Below are positions 46,039 to 54,633 of a stretch of 64,000 nt of DNA, piece by piece. The stretch is from contig NZ_AULN01000013.1 of assembly GCF_000422305.1 (NCBI RefSeq), positions 124,001 through 188,000 on the forward strand. The letters are read 5' to 3'. Source of the stretch: Luteimonas mephitis DSM 12574 (lineage in GTDB: Bacteria > Pseudomonadota > Gammaproteobacteria > Xanthomonadales > Xanthomonadaceae). The stretch's first letter is position 1, and every line of letters begins with the position of its first letter. The translations under genes were made by a program, and so were the position numbers. The notes beneath the pieces were generated by a model. The model did not search any database and was not told where the DNA came from. It saw nothing but the letters and a program-made list of their open reading frames with translations.

Positions 46039-47058
46039 TCAGAACGCGTGGTCGAAACCGACCTCGCCCTGCACGCCCACCTGGTACGCGGACACCCGGC
46101 GTTCGAAGAAATTGGCCAGTTCCTGCACGTCCTGCAGTTCCATGAACGGGAACGGGTTGCGCGCGTTGAAGTGCTTGGGCATGCCCAGCTGGGCCATGCG
46201 CTGGTCGGCGCAATACTCCAGGTACTGGCGCATGTCGCGGATCGACAGCCCGGCGACGCCGCCGCTCAGGGTGTCCTCGGCGAATCCGACTTCGCAGTCC
46301 ACCGCCTCGGTCATCATCTCCACCACCTGCGCCTTGAAGGCGTCGTCGACCAGGTCGGGCTCCTCCTCGCGCGCGGTGCGGATCACCTCGAACGCGAACG
46401 CCATGTGGCAACTCTCGTCGCGGAACACCCAGTTGGTGCCGGACGCCAGCCCGTGCAGCAGGCCACGCGAGCGCAGGTAGTAGACGTAGGCGAAGGCACC
46501 GAAGAAGAACAGTCCCTCGATGCAGCCGGCAAAGCACACCAGGTTGAGCAGGAACTGGCGCCGCTGTTCGCGCGTCTCGATGCGTTTGAGGTCCTGCACG
46601 CTGTCGATCCACTTGAAGCAGAACTCGGCCTTGCGCCGGATCGACGGGATGTTCTCGGTGGCGGCGAACGCCCTGGCGCGCTCGTTGGGGTCCGGCAGGT
46701 AGGTGTCGAGCAGGGTCAGGTAGAACTGCACGTGCAGCGCTTCCTCGTACAGCTGCCGCGACAGGTACATCCGCGCCTCGGGCGCGTTGATGTGCTGGTA
46801 GAGGTTGAGCACCAGGTTGTTGGAAACGATCGAGTCGCCGGTGGCGAAGAACGCGATCAGGCGTTCGATCAGATGGCGCTCGGCCGGGCCGAGCCTGGTC
46901 TTCAGGTCGGTGGTGTCGAGCGAGAAGTCGACTTCCTCCACCGTCCAGGTGTTGCGGATGGCGTTGCGGTACATCTCGTAGAACTGCGGGTAGCGCATCG
47001 GGCGCAGGGTGAGTTCGAAGCCGGGGTCGAGCAGGAGCTGGCGGTTGTGGGTGGACAT
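46039..47058 (-). CDS. nrdB: ribonucleoside-diphosphate reductase, class Ia beta subunit
   Basis: 339 residues. Di-iron ligands are visible: Asp in FFATGDSIVSNN, Glu and His in EALHVQFY, Glu in CIEGLFFFG and Glu/His in RDESCHMAF. A Tyr four residues after the first His (HVQFY) matches the E. coli radical Tyr122, supporting a tyrosyl-radical enzyme. It makes the radical used by NrdA to reduce ribonucleotides to deoxyribonucleotides. It is 162 bases downstream of nrdA, a gap filled by an inverted repeat, so co-transcription is likely but the gap is unusual. Confidence 0.95.
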   Translation of the reverse strand: MSTHNRQLLLDPGFELTLRPMRYPQFYEMYRNAIRNTWTVEEVDFSLDTTDLKTRLGPAERHLIERLIAFFATGDSIVSNNLVLNLYQHINAPEARMYLSRQLYEEALHVQFYLTLLDTYLPDPNERARAFAATENIPSIRRKAEFCFKWIDSVQDLKRIETREQRRQFLLNLVCFAGCIEGLFFFGAFAYVYYLRSRGLLHGLASGTNWVFRDESCHMAFAFEVIRTAREEEPDLVDDAFKAQVVEMMTEAVDCEVGFAEDTLSGGVAGLSIRDMRQYLEYCADQRMAQLGMPKHFNARNPFPFMELQDVQELANFFERRVSAYQVGVQGEVGFDHAF

Positions 47059-47079
47059 GGGTGGTTCTCGCTTTTGCTT

Positions 47080-47210
47080 CCTTCTCCCTCCGGGAGAAGG
47101 TGCCCGAAGGGCGGATGAGGGAAAGATGTTTCAGGTTGCAGCGTCGCGCCGGTTCTCGGGGCTCCCGCCCTCATCCGTCGCTGCGCGCCACCTTCTCCCG
47201 GAGGGAGAAG
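47080..47210. repeat. CTTCTCCCTCCGGGAGAAGG inverted repeat between nrdA and nrdB
   Basis: The left part (47080-47121: CTTCTCCC/GGGAGAAGG hairpin, then CGAAGGGCGGATGAGGG) and the right part (47167-47210: CCCTCATCCG... then CCTTCTCCCGGAGGGAGAAGG) are inverted copies of one dispersed element. Each arm is itself a hairpin. Confidence 0.75.
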
Positions 47211-47220
47211 GAAAAGCGCG

Positions 47221-49656
47221 TCACTGGCACGCCTCGCAGCTTTCCGGATTTTCGAGCGAGCAGGCAATCGCCTCGGTCGGCGTGTATTCCGCTTTTGCGG
47301 CAGCACCCTCAGCACTGCCCACCGTCGCCTTCGCGATCCTCGTCGCCGGCCGCGAGCGCAGGTAGTAGGTGGTCTTGATGCCCTGCTTCCACGCATGCAT
47401 GTACATCGACGACATCGCGCCGATGTTCGGGCTCTCCATGAACAGGTTGAGCGACGCCGACTGGTCGATGAACGCGCCGCGGCCGGCGGCCATGTCGATC
47501 AGCGAGCGCATCGGGATCTCCCACGCCGTGCGATAGATCGCGCGCAGCGGTGCGGGCAGCTGCGACAGGCCCTGCACCGAACCTTCCGCGTGCTTGATCG
47601 CGTCGCGCGTTTCCGGCGTCCACAGGCCGAGCTTCTTCAATTCATCGACGAGGTAGCGGTTGACCTGCAGGAAATCCCCGGACAGCGTCTCGCGCTTGAA
47701 CAGGTTGGACACCTGCGGCTCGACGCATTCGTAGGAGCCGGCGATCGAGGCGATGGTCGCGGTCGGCGCGATCGCGATCAGCAGCGAGTTGCGCAGGCCG
47801 TTGGTCTTGATGCGTTCACGCAGGCCATCCCAGCGCTCGCGATCCTGCGGCACTAAGTCCCAGGCGTCGAACTGCAGCTCGCCGCTGGCCGCGCGCGTAT
47901 CGGCGAATGCCGGGTGCCGGCCGCGTTCCTGCGCCAGTTCGCAGGAAGTCTCCAGCGCGAAGTAGTAGATGGTCTCGGCGATCCTGGCCGACAACGCGCG
48001 CGCGGCTTCTCCGTCGAACGGCAGCCGCAGCTTGAAGAACACGTCCTGCAGGCCCATCACGCCGAGCCCGATCGGGCGCCAGCGCAGGTTGCCGCGGCGC
48101 GCGGATTCGATCGGATAGAAGTTCAGGTCGATCACGCGGTCGAGCTGGCGCACAGCGAGGCGAACGGTTTCGGCGAGCTTGTCGAAATCGAACTCGTTGT
48201 CTTCGTCGAAATGGTGCGAGAGGTTGATCGAGCCGAGGTTGCACACCGCGGTCTCGTCGGCGGACGTGACCTCCAGGATCTCGGTGCACAGGTTTGACAG
48301 GTGGATAACGTTGCCGGCCCTGGCGGTCTGGTTGCTGGCGCGGTTGCACTTGTCCTTGAACGTCATCCAGCCGTTGCCGGTCTGCGCCAGCGTGCGCATC
48401 ATCCGCAGGTACAGTTCGCGCGCCTTGATCGTCCTGACCGCCTTGCCCTGCGCCTCGGCCTGTTCGTAGGCGCGCTCGAAGGCGTCGCCGAACAGGTCGG
48501 TCAGCTCCGGCACCTTGCTCGGGTCGAACAGCGACCAGTCGGCATCGCTCTCGACGCGCCGCATGAACAGGTCGGGGATCCAGTTGGCGAGGTTGAGGTT
48601 GTGGGTGCGGCGTGCGTCATCGCCGGTGTTGTCGCGCAGTTCGAGGAATTCCTCGACATCCGCGTGCCACGGCTCCAGGTACACGCAGGCCGCGCCCTTG
48701 CGCTTGCCGCCCTGGTTGACCGCGGCCACCGAGGAATCCAGCGTCTTCAGCCACGGCACGATGCCGTTGGAATGGCCGTTGGTGGACCGGATCAGCGCGC
48801 CGCGCGAGCGCACCCGGGTGTAACTGACGCCGATGCCGCCGCTGAACTTCGACAGCTGGGCGATGTCGCCGTACTTCTGGTAGATCGACTCCAGCGAGTC
48901 CTGGGGTGAATCGAGCAGGAAGCACGACGACAGCTGCTCGTGGGTGGTGCCGGCGTTGAACAGCGTCGGCGAGCTTGGCAGGTAGTCGAGGCTGCCCATG
49001 CGCCGGTACAGCGCCAGCGCCTCGGGCACGTCCTCGCTCAGCGCGCAGGCGATGCGCAGGAAGAACTGCTGCGGTGTCTCGATCACCTTGCGCGTGTGCG
49101 GATGGCGCAGCAGATAGCGGTCGTACAGCGTGCGCAGGCCGAAGTAGTCGAAGCGCAGGTCGAGCGACACGTCGATGGCATCGTTGAGCTTGCGCGCATT
49201 GGCCTGCACGAAGCCGAGCAGGCGCTCGTTGATCAGGCCGACGTCAAACCCGCGCGCAACCGACTGCGAGAACGCGTGGATCTCCTGGCCGGAGACTTCC
49301 TTGGCGATGACGCCGGCGAGCAGGCGCGCGGCGAGACGGCTGTACTCGGGTTCCTCGGCGGTCAGCAGCGCGGCGGTGCGGATCGACAGCTCATCGAGTT
49401 CGCGCGTGCTCGCGCCGTCGTACAGGCCGGAGATGGTGCGCGTGGCCACCCGCATCGGGTCGACCGCGTGCAGCCCCTCCGCGCAGCGCTGCACCGCGCG
49501 CACGATCTTGTTGAGGTCGACCGGCTCGCTGCCGCCATTGCGCTTGCTGACGCGCATCGCGGTGGCGGTGGGGGGCGGGGTCAGCAGGAAGGACGCGTCC
49601 TCCTGTGTCGTATCCGCGGCGACCGTGGTGGCGACGGCGGTGTCGTTCTGGTTCAT
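47221..49656 (-). CDS. nrdA: ribonucleoside-diphosphate reductase, class Ia alpha subunit
   Basis: 811 residues. N-terminal ATP-cone (MRVSKRNGGSEPVDLNKIVR) for dATP feedback; active-site cysteines in SSCFLLD, SNLCTEI (with catalytic Asn and Glu) and AVCNLGSINL; paired tyrosines near TTYYLRSR for the radical path; C-terminal redox pair ESCEACQ. It reduces ribonucleoside diphosphates, the committed step of DNA precursor synthesis. ATG 49656 has a GAGGAG site. Its ~535-base leader holds a cobalamin riboswitch, and the promoter is flanked by NrdR-like boxes, so expression should fall with B12 and with high dNTP levels. Confidence 0.96.
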   Translation of the reverse strand: MNQNDTAVATTVAADTTQEDASFLLTPPPTATAMRVSKRNGGSEPVDLNKIVRAVQRCAEGLHAVDPMRVATRTISGLYDGASTRELDELSIRTAALLTAEEPEYSRLAARLLAGVIAKEVSGQEIHAFSQSVARGFDVGLINERLLGFVQANARKLNDAIDVSLDLRFDYFGLRTLYDRYLLRHPHTRKVIETPQQFFLRIACALSEDVPEALALYRRMGSLDYLPSSPTLFNAGTTHEQLSSCFLLDSPQDSLESIYQKYGDIAQLSKFSGGIGVSYTRVRSRGALIRSTNGHSNGIVPWLKTLDSSVAAVNQGGKRKGAACVYLEPWHADVEEFLELRDNTGDDARRTHNLNLANWIPDLFMRRVESDADWSLFDPSKVPELTDLFGDAFERAYEQAEAQGKAVRTIKARELYLRMMRTLAQTGNGWMTFKDKCNRASNQTARAGNVIHLSNLCTEILEVTSADETAVCNLGSINLSHHFDEDNEFDFDKLAETVRLAVRQLDRVIDLNFYPIESARRGNLRWRPIGLGVMGLQDVFFKLRLPFDGEAARALSARIAETIYYFALETSCELAQERGRHPAFADTRAASGELQFDAWDLVPQDRERWDGLRERIKTNGLRNSLLIAIAPTATIASIAGSYECVEPQVSNLFKRETLSGDFLQVNRYLVDELKKLGLWTPETRDAIKHAEGSVQGLSQLPAPLRAIYRTAWEIPMRSLIDMAAGRGAFIDQSASLNLFMESPNIGAMSSMYMHAWKQGIKTTYYLRSRPATRIAKATVGSAEGAAAKAEYTPTEAIACSLENPESCEACQ

Positions 49657-49764
49657 GGCATGGCTCCTCGCGATGGCGCACCGTCGCCTCTCCCGCGGAG
49701 GCGGCGAAGGAACGTGATCGCGCGGGGCGCACAAGCGCCACCACGCGACCGCGCCCGACCGTGT

Positions 49765-49791
49765 CGCTGCAACGCACGGGGCGTTGCAGCG
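49765..49791 (-). promoter_or_regulatory. stable hairpin in the nrdA leader, possible expression platform
   Basis: A perfect 10-bp stem CGCTGCAACG with its complement around a 7-base loop lies between the riboswitch and the nrdA start. No T-run follows, so a simple intrinsic terminator is unlikely. The stretch 49657-49930 otherwise holds only GC-rich leader. Confidence 0.4.
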
Positions 49792-49930
49792 GCGTGCGGC
49801 GTCTTCGCAGGGTGTGGGCGCGGTGTCGCAGCGACCGCGACCGTCGCGGAGGCGAGGCCGGGCTTGCGTCACCAGCCATCTCCCCCCGGAGATTCCGCGG
49901 CCGGCACCGCGCGGCGTGCATGCGCGCGGC

Positions 49931-50190
49931 TGTCGGCAGGTCTTCGGACTCGTGGACGCGGAATGGCGTCTGTAGGAGCGGCGGAAGCCGCGGGCTTTTC
50001 GATCCGGAAAAGCGTTCGCGGCTTCCGCCGCTCCTACAACAATCCATTCCATCTACTGGCCGTCGCTTCCCGGGATCGAATCCATCCCAGTGCTGTGTGA
50101 CGGCGGTCGTTTCCACATACCGCTGCGGGGCAGTGCCGGATTCCAACCGGCTTCCCTTTTCATCCGATGGTGCGAGCCAACGGAACCGAC
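49931..50190 (-). promoter_or_regulatory. cobalamin (B12) riboswitch upstream of nrdA
   Basis: On the minus strand the conserved core appears in order: GATGAAAAGGGAAGCCGG, AATCCGGCACTGCCCCGCAG, a CACTGGGATGG...GATCCCGGGAAG arm, CGACGGCCAGTAGA, and GAGTCCGAAGACCTGCCGAC (the B12-box end). Closing GTCGG (near 50190) pairs with CCGAC (near 49932). B12 binding should lower nrdA expression, as known for other class Ia/Ib nrd operons in bacteria that also own a B12-dependent class II reductase. A REP palindrome (49972-50036) is inserted in a peripheral stem; without it the element would be about 195 bases, a normal size. Confidence 0.9.
49972..50036. repeat. REP-type palindrome (GGCGGAAGCCGCG family) inside the riboswitch
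   Basis: Arms 49972-49992 (GTAGGAGCGGCGGAAGCCG...) and 50016-50036 (complement) enclose about 23 bases. The element sits between GGAATGG (50044-50050, minus sense) and CCATTCC (49961-49967), which pair, so it caps a variable stem of the riboswitch. Confidence 0.85.
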
Positions 50191-50192
50191 GG

Positions 50193-50240
50193 GCACAACA
50201 TAGTGTGGTCAGCGTGATCGGTCAACGCAAAATGATGTGG
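50193..50240 (-). promoter_or_regulatory. nrdA promoter with two NrdR-like boxes
   Basis: On the minus strand TTGACC (50220-50225) and TATGTT (50197-50202) are spaced by 17 bases, placing the transcript start near 50190, right at the riboswitch 5' end. Two sites resemble the 16-base NrdR box (acaCwAtATaTwGtgt): GCACAACATAGTGTGG (50193-50208; 12 of 16) over the -10 and ACGCAAAATGATGTGG (50225-50240; 11 of 16) just upstream of the -35. They start 32 bases apart, the known three-turn spacing of NrdR box pairs. Confidence 0.65.
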
Positions 50241-50396
50241 AGTCGGGAATCTGCTCGCCCGCCGCCCGATCGTTGCACGCGGGGCCGGGGACGACGGGTG
50301 CCAACGCCCCGCGAGGCCGCGCCGCCCGGGGACATGCGCTCCGCGCACGCCGACTAGAATCGGGGTCATGCCGGGAATGCCGAAGACGGAGCCACG

Positions 50397-51866
50397 ATGA
50401 CGACCACACGCCGCCTCCGCCTGCACGCGCGCAAGGACCCGGTGCTTGAGCGCGGCATGGCCGACATCCAGCGCGAACTCGGCCTGCCGGACGGGTTCCC
50501 GGCCGACGTCGAGCAGGCCGCCGCCACCGCGGCCGCCAACCCGCGGCTGCCCGGCGAGGACCGCAGCGACATCGCCTTCGTCACCATCGACCCGCCCGAC
50601 GCGATGGACCTCGACCAGGCGATGTTCGTCGAGCGCCACGGCGACGGCTACCGGGTGCACTACGCGATTGCCGACGTGGCCGCGTTCGTCGGCGCCGGCG
50701 ATCCGGTCGATCTGGAAGCCAATCGCCGCGGCGAGACGCTGTACGGCGCCGACGAGAAGATCCCGCTGCATCCCAAGGTCCTGTCCGAAGACGCTGCGTC
50801 GCTGCTGCCCGGCCAGCTGCGGCCGGCACTGCTGTGGACGATCGAGATCGATGCCGGCGGCGAGGGCATCGCGGTCGACGTGCGCCGCGCGCTGGTCAGG
50901 AGCCGCGCCAAGCTCGACTACGCCGGCGTGCAGGCCGATATCGACAGCGGCAAGGCCGACCCGATGTGGGCGGTACTGCGCGAGATCGGCGAGTTGCGCA
51001 AGCAGCGCGAGCAGCGTCGCGGCGGCGTCAGCCTGCCGCTGCCGGAACAGGAAGTGCGGGTCGAGCACGGCCGCTGGGCGCTCGAGTTCCGCGCCCGCCA
51101 CCCGGTCGAGGACTGGAACGAACAGATCTCGCTGCTCACCGGCATGGGCGCCGCGCACCTGATGGTGCAGCACCGGGTCGGCCTGCTGCGCACGCTGCCC
51201 GAGGCGGACCCGCGCGCGATCGCGCGCCTGCACCGCACCGCGCGCGCGCTGGGCATCGACTGGCCGGCCTCTCGCGGCTATCCGGATTTCATCCGTTCGC
51301 TCGACCCCGCCAATCCGCGCCACGTGGCGATGATGACCGCCTGCACCACGGTGTTGCGCGGCGCCGGCTACGTCGCCTTCGACGGCGCCGTGCCCGAACA
51401 CTCGCAGCACGCGGCGCTGGCCGCGCAGTACGCGCACGTGACCGCGCCGCTGCGACGGCTGGTGGACCGCTACGCCGGCGAGGTCTGCGTGGCCCTGTGC
51501 GCCGGCACGCCGGTGCCGCAATGGGTGCTCGATGCGCTGCCGGGGCTGCCGGCGACGATGCAGGAGTCCGCGCGCCGCGCCGGCCGCTACGAGAACGCGG
51601 TGCTCGACCTCGCCGAAGCGGCCGCGCTCGCGCCGCGCGTGGGCGAGGCCTTCGAAGGCACGATCGTCGAAGTCGAAAGCAAGGACCCGCGCAAGGGCGA
51701 AGTGATGCTGCGCGAGCCGGCGATCCTGGCGCGCGTCGAGGCCGCCAGCGAGTTGCCGTTGGGCGAACAGGTACAGGTGCGACTGGTCGAAGCCGATCCG
51801 GCCAGCCGCCGCATCCGCTTCGAGCTGTCAGAAGTGGCGGCGCCGGCGAAGCCGGCCGGTTTCTAG
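50397..51866 (+). CDS. RNB-domain exoribonuclease (short RNase II/R relative)
   Basis: 489 residues. The RNB catalytic signature TIDPPDAMDLDQAMFV has the acidic residues that bind magnesium; later motifs HYAIADVAAFVGAGDPVD, YAHVTAPLRRLVDRY and an end resembling an S1-like strand domain (GEAFEGTIVEVESKDPRKGE) fit. It is shorter than RNase II/R (about 640-810 residues) and lacks the N-terminal cold-shock domains, as in other RNB-only proteins of this family of bacteria. Expected activity is 3'-5' RNA degradation. It is divergent from nrdA. Confidence 0.87.
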   Translation: MTTTRRLRLHARKDPVLERGMADIQRELGLPDGFPADVEQAAATAAANPRLPGEDRSDIAFVTIDPPDAMDLDQAMFVERHGDGYRVHYAIADVAAFVGAGDPVDLEANRRGETLYGADEKIPLHPKVLSEDAASLLPGQLRPALLWTIEIDAGGEGIAVDVRRALVRSRAKLDYAGVQADIDSGKADPMWAVLREIGELRKQREQRRGGVSLPLPEQEVRVEHGRWALEFRARHPVEDWNEQISLLTGMGAAHLMVQHRVGLLRTLPEADPRAIARLHRTARALGIDWPASRGYPDFIRSLDPANPRHVAMMTACTTVLRGAGYVAFDGAVPEHSQHAALAAQYAHVTAPLRRLVDRYAGEVCVALCAGTPVPQWVLDALPGLPATMQESARRAGRYENAVLDLAEAAALAPRVGEAFEGTIVEVESKDPRKGEVMLREPAILARVEAASELPLGEQVQVRLVEADPASRRIRFELSEVAAPAKPAGF

Positions 51867-51880
51867 CCCGGACATTGGAT

Positions 51881-51943
51881 GTGGGAGCGGCGGAAGCCGC
51901 GATAGCTCCACCGGAAAGGCATCGCGGCTCCCGCCGCTCCTAC
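51881..51943. repeat. REP-type palindrome, GGCGGAAGCCGCG family
   Basis: Arms 51881-51901 (GTGGGAGCGGCGGAAGCCGC) and 51923-51943 (complement ending GCTCCTAC) with a 21-base centre, between the convergent RNB ribonuclease and zapE genes. Confidence 0.78.
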
Positions 51944-51979
51944 AACAGCAGGATCACGGGCGACAAATGCCGCTTCGCC

Positions 51980-53125
51980 TCAGTCACGGTGCTCGCGCCC
52001 CAGATATTCCTCGCTGCGCATCTCGATCAGGCGCGACGCGGTGCGCTCGAACGCGCCGACGAGGCGTTCGCCGGAATACAGCGCGGGCGGCGGGGCGTCC
52101 GCCGTGCAGACCAGGTTGACGTGGCGGTCGTAGAGCTCGTCGACCAGGGTCACGAAGCGGCGTGCGGCATCGTCGTCGTCCGCGCCCATCACTGGCACGT
52201 TGCCCAGCAGCACGGTGTGGAACTCGCGTGCGATCTCGATGTAGTCGCCGGCCGCGCGCGGGCCGTCGCACAGGGCGGCGAACTCGAACCAGGCCATGCC
52301 CTTGCAGCGTGCGCGGGTGTCGATCCTGCGGCCTTCGAGCTCGATGCTGCCGTCGCGGTGCGCGTCGTCGCCGCCGAGCGCGTGCCAGCGTGATTCCAGC
52401 CACGCCTCGGATCCGTCGTCCAGCGGCGCGCGGTAGACCGGCGAGCGGGTCAGTTCGCGCAGGCGGTAGTCGGTGTCGCTTTCCATGTGCACGACGTGGC
52501 AATGCTTTTCGATCAGCGCGATCGCGGGCTTGAAGCGCGCGCGCTGCAGGCCGTCCTTGTAGAGGTTGGCGGGCGCGGTGTTGGAACTGGTGACCAGCAC
52601 CACGCCCTCGGCGAACAGGCGCTCGAGCAGGCGCCCGAGCAGCATCGCGTCGCCGATGTCGCTGACGAAGAACTCGTCCAGCACCAGCACCCGCAGCTGC
52701 GAACGCCATTCGCGCGCGATCACTGCCAGTGGGTCGCGCTGCCCGGCGTGCGCGCGCAGGCGCTCGTGCACGCTGCGCATGAAGCGATGGAAATGGGTGC
52801 GGCGCTTGCCGTTGCGGACATCGCCGCCGGGCTTGCTCTCCGGCAGCGGCAAACCGGCGTAGAACAGGTCGATCAGGAAGGTCTTGCCGCGGCCGACGCC
52901 GCCCCACAGGTACAGGCCCGCGACGGCATCCGCATCGTCCTTGCCGAACAGCCTGCCCAGCAGGCCCGCGCGCGCCGATGCCCGCTGCAGCGCGGCGTGG
53001 ATGCGGTCGAGTTCACGCAGCACCTTGCGCTGTGCGGGGTCGTCGCTCCACTCGCCGCGGGCAACGCCGGCGGCGTAGCGCGACGACGGCGGGCTGCCGT
53101 CAGCCTTGATGTTGCTGTCGCTCAT
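51980..53125 (-). CDS. zapE: cell division protein ZapE (AFG1-family ATPase)
   Basis: 381 residues. AAA-type ATPase of the AFG1/ZapE group: Walker A GGVGRGKT (residues 75-82), THFHRFMRSVHERL, Walker B VLVLDEFFVSDIGDAM and sensor stretch LVTSSNTAPANLYKDGLQR. In E. coli ZapE works at the Z ring late in division, especially under low oxygen or heat. It begins with a short polar tail (MSDSNIKADGSPPSSRYAAG). An alpha/beta hydrolase gene lies 67 bases upstream on the same strand. Confidence 0.92.
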   Translation of the reverse strand: MSDSNIKADGSPPSSRYAAGVARGEWSDDPAQRKVLRELDRIHAALQRASARAGLLGRLFGKDDADAVAGLYLWGGVGRGKTFLIDLFYAGLPLPESKPGGDVRNGKRRTHFHRFMRSVHERLRAHAGQRDPLAVIAREWRSQLRVLVLDEFFVSDIGDAMLLGRLLERLFAEGVVLVTSSNTAPANLYKDGLQRARFKPAIALIEKHCHVVHMESDTDYRLRELTRSPVYRAPLDDGSEAWLESRWHALGGDDAHRDGSIELEGRRIDTRARCKGMAWFEFAALCDGPRAAGDYIEIAREFHTVLLGNVPVMGADDDDAARRFVTLVDELYDRHVNLVCTADAPPPALYSGERLVGAFERTASRLIEMRSEEYLGREHRD

Positions 53126-53192
53126 CGGAGCGACGTCCGCAGCGATGATCCGGGCGCGCGGCGGCGCCCGTTGGCCGGGTCGTGCGCAGGCG

Positions 53193-53858
53193 TCATGTCG
53201 CCGCGGGCAGGTAGGCTTTGACGCCGTTCTTGATCGCGCCGCGCAGGTCGATCAGCTTGCGGTGGAAGAAGTGGCTGGTGCCGGGCATGCGCACCAGTTC
53301 GGCCTGCGCCTTCGACTGCTCCAGCCAGTCGTAGACGGCCTGCGGATCGACGATCTCGTCGTTCTCGCCCTGGATCACCAGCCACGGCATGGTCGGCAGC
53401 TCGATGCTGTCGAACTCCCAGCGCCCCGCCGGCGGCGCGATGCTGATCAGCAGCCCGGGCTTGAGCGCCGCCGCCGCGCGCAGCGACACATAGGCGCCGA
53501 AGCTGAAGCCGGCCAGCCACAGCGCGTCGCCGGGCCGCTGTTCGCGGACCCAGGCGGCAACCGCGTGCAAGTCGTCGACCTCGCCCCGGCCCTCGTCGAA
53601 CGTACCGGCCGAGTCGCCGGTGCCGCGGAAGTTGAAGCGCACGCTGGTCGCGCCGAGTTCGCGCAGCGCGCGCGCGGCCATCGTCACCACCTTGTTGTGC
53701 ATGGTCCCGCCCTCGGTCGGCAGCGGATGGCAGACGATGGCGACCAGGGGCAGCGGCGCGGCCTCGTCCCCGGGCAGGTCGACGTGCAGCTCCAGCGCCC
53801 CCGCCGGACCGGCGAGGGTGACCGGGCCTGAAACGTCGGGGAAGGGAGGGTTGGCCAT
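53193..53858 (-). CDS. alpha/beta hydrolase of the dienelactone hydrolase-like group
   Basis: 221 residues, one alpha/beta hydrolase domain. The VAIVCHPLPTEGGTMHNKVV stretch is typical of the short group found in many proteobacteria (COG2945). Nucleophile Ser in LAGFSFGAYVS, Asp in IQGENDEIVDP and His in GTSHFFH complete the triad. No signal peptide. Substrate unknown. It lies just upstream of zapE on the same strand. Confidence 0.85.
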   Translation of the reverse strand: MANPPFPDVSGPVTLAGPAGALELHVDLPGDEAAPLPLVAIVCHPLPTEGGTMHNKVVTMAARALRELGATSVRFNFRGTGDSAGTFDEGRGEVDDLHAVAAWVREQRPGDALWLAGFSFGAYVSLRAAAALKPGLLISIAPPAGRWEFDSIELPTMPWLVIQGENDEIVDPQAVYDWLEQSKAQAELVRMPGTSHFFHRKLIDLRGAIKNGVKAYLPAAT

Positions 53859-54009
53859 GCGCGGAATGATAGGCGCTGCGCCGCCGCGGCGCGCGGCGGT
53901 GGTCGCAGCCGGGGTGCGAGGGAGCGTGGAGTTCGGACCCTGATGCTTGGATTTCGTCGATGATCGGGACAGGATCGGCGAAATTGGCCTTTGGCCGGCG
54001 CCCGGATGC

Positions 54010-54037
54010 GATGACGCCGCCCGGAGGCGGCGTCATC
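54010..54037 (-). terminator. hairpin after the cytochrome c gene
   Basis: A perfect 12-bp stem GATGACGCCGCC with its complement around a 4-base loop lies 20 bases past the cytochrome stop. The T-tract is weak. Confidence 0.55.
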
Positions 54038-54057
54038 GTGCTGCGTTGGGGCAGCGG

Positions 54058-54576
54058 TTACTTGAGGTTGCCCAGCATCCAGTCGACGGTGGCCTTGACC
54101 TGGTCGTCGCTCAGCGCGGGATTGCCGCCCTTGGGCGGCATGATTCCGCCGTCCGGGCCGGTATAGCCCTCGATCGCGTGCTTGTAGAGCGTCTCGGTGC
54201 CCTGCGTGATGCGTGCGGCCCAGTGCGCCTTGTCCATGGTCGGCGCGTTGCCGGCACCGGAGGTATGGCAGCCGGTGCACAGGTTGCCGAAGATCACCGA
54301 GCCGTCCATCGTGCCGTCGTAGGCGACCTGCGCGGCGGCGGCGGCACTGGCGGCGGCGGCCGCGGCAGCCTGCGAGGCCGCGCCGGTCGCGCCGGCATAG
54401 ACGTCGCCGGCCGGCGCGATCCGCGCCTGCGTGGCACGCACGGCGGAAGGCGACACTTCCGGCGGGATGACGCCGTTGAGGTGATGGGCGAGCCAGAGCA
54501 GGGCCAGCGAGACCACCACCAGGAAGCCGATCACCATCGAGAAATGCTTGAGGAACTCGAGATCGTAGTTGCGCAC
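54058..54576 (-). CDS. membrane-anchored cytochrome c5-type protein
   Basis: 172 residues. One N-terminal membrane helix (about 11-30, HFSMVIGFLVVVSLALLWLA) anchors an Ala-rich linker and a c-type heme domain with CTGCH (Cys100, Cys103, His104) and a distal Met in GIMPPKGG (Met146). It should carry electrons in the periplasmic respiratory chain. The start is GTG at 54576 with AAGGGTG upstream; the conserved NYDLEFLKHFSMVIG begins right after. A hairpin terminator follows. Confidence 0.88.
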   Translation of the reverse strand: MRNYDLEFLKHFSMVIGFLVVVSLALLWLAHHLNGVIPPEVSPSAVRATQARIAPAGDVYAGATGAASQAAAAAAASAAAAAQVAYDGTMDGSVIFGNLCTGCHTSGAGNAPTMDKAHWAARITQGTETLYKHAIEGYTGPDGGIMPPKGGNPALSDDQVKATVDWMLGNLK

Positions 54577-54633
54577 GTTTCACCCTTGGCGGCCGCTATC
54601 GGAGGCCGTGCTTGTCGCACAAAGTATAGAGTC

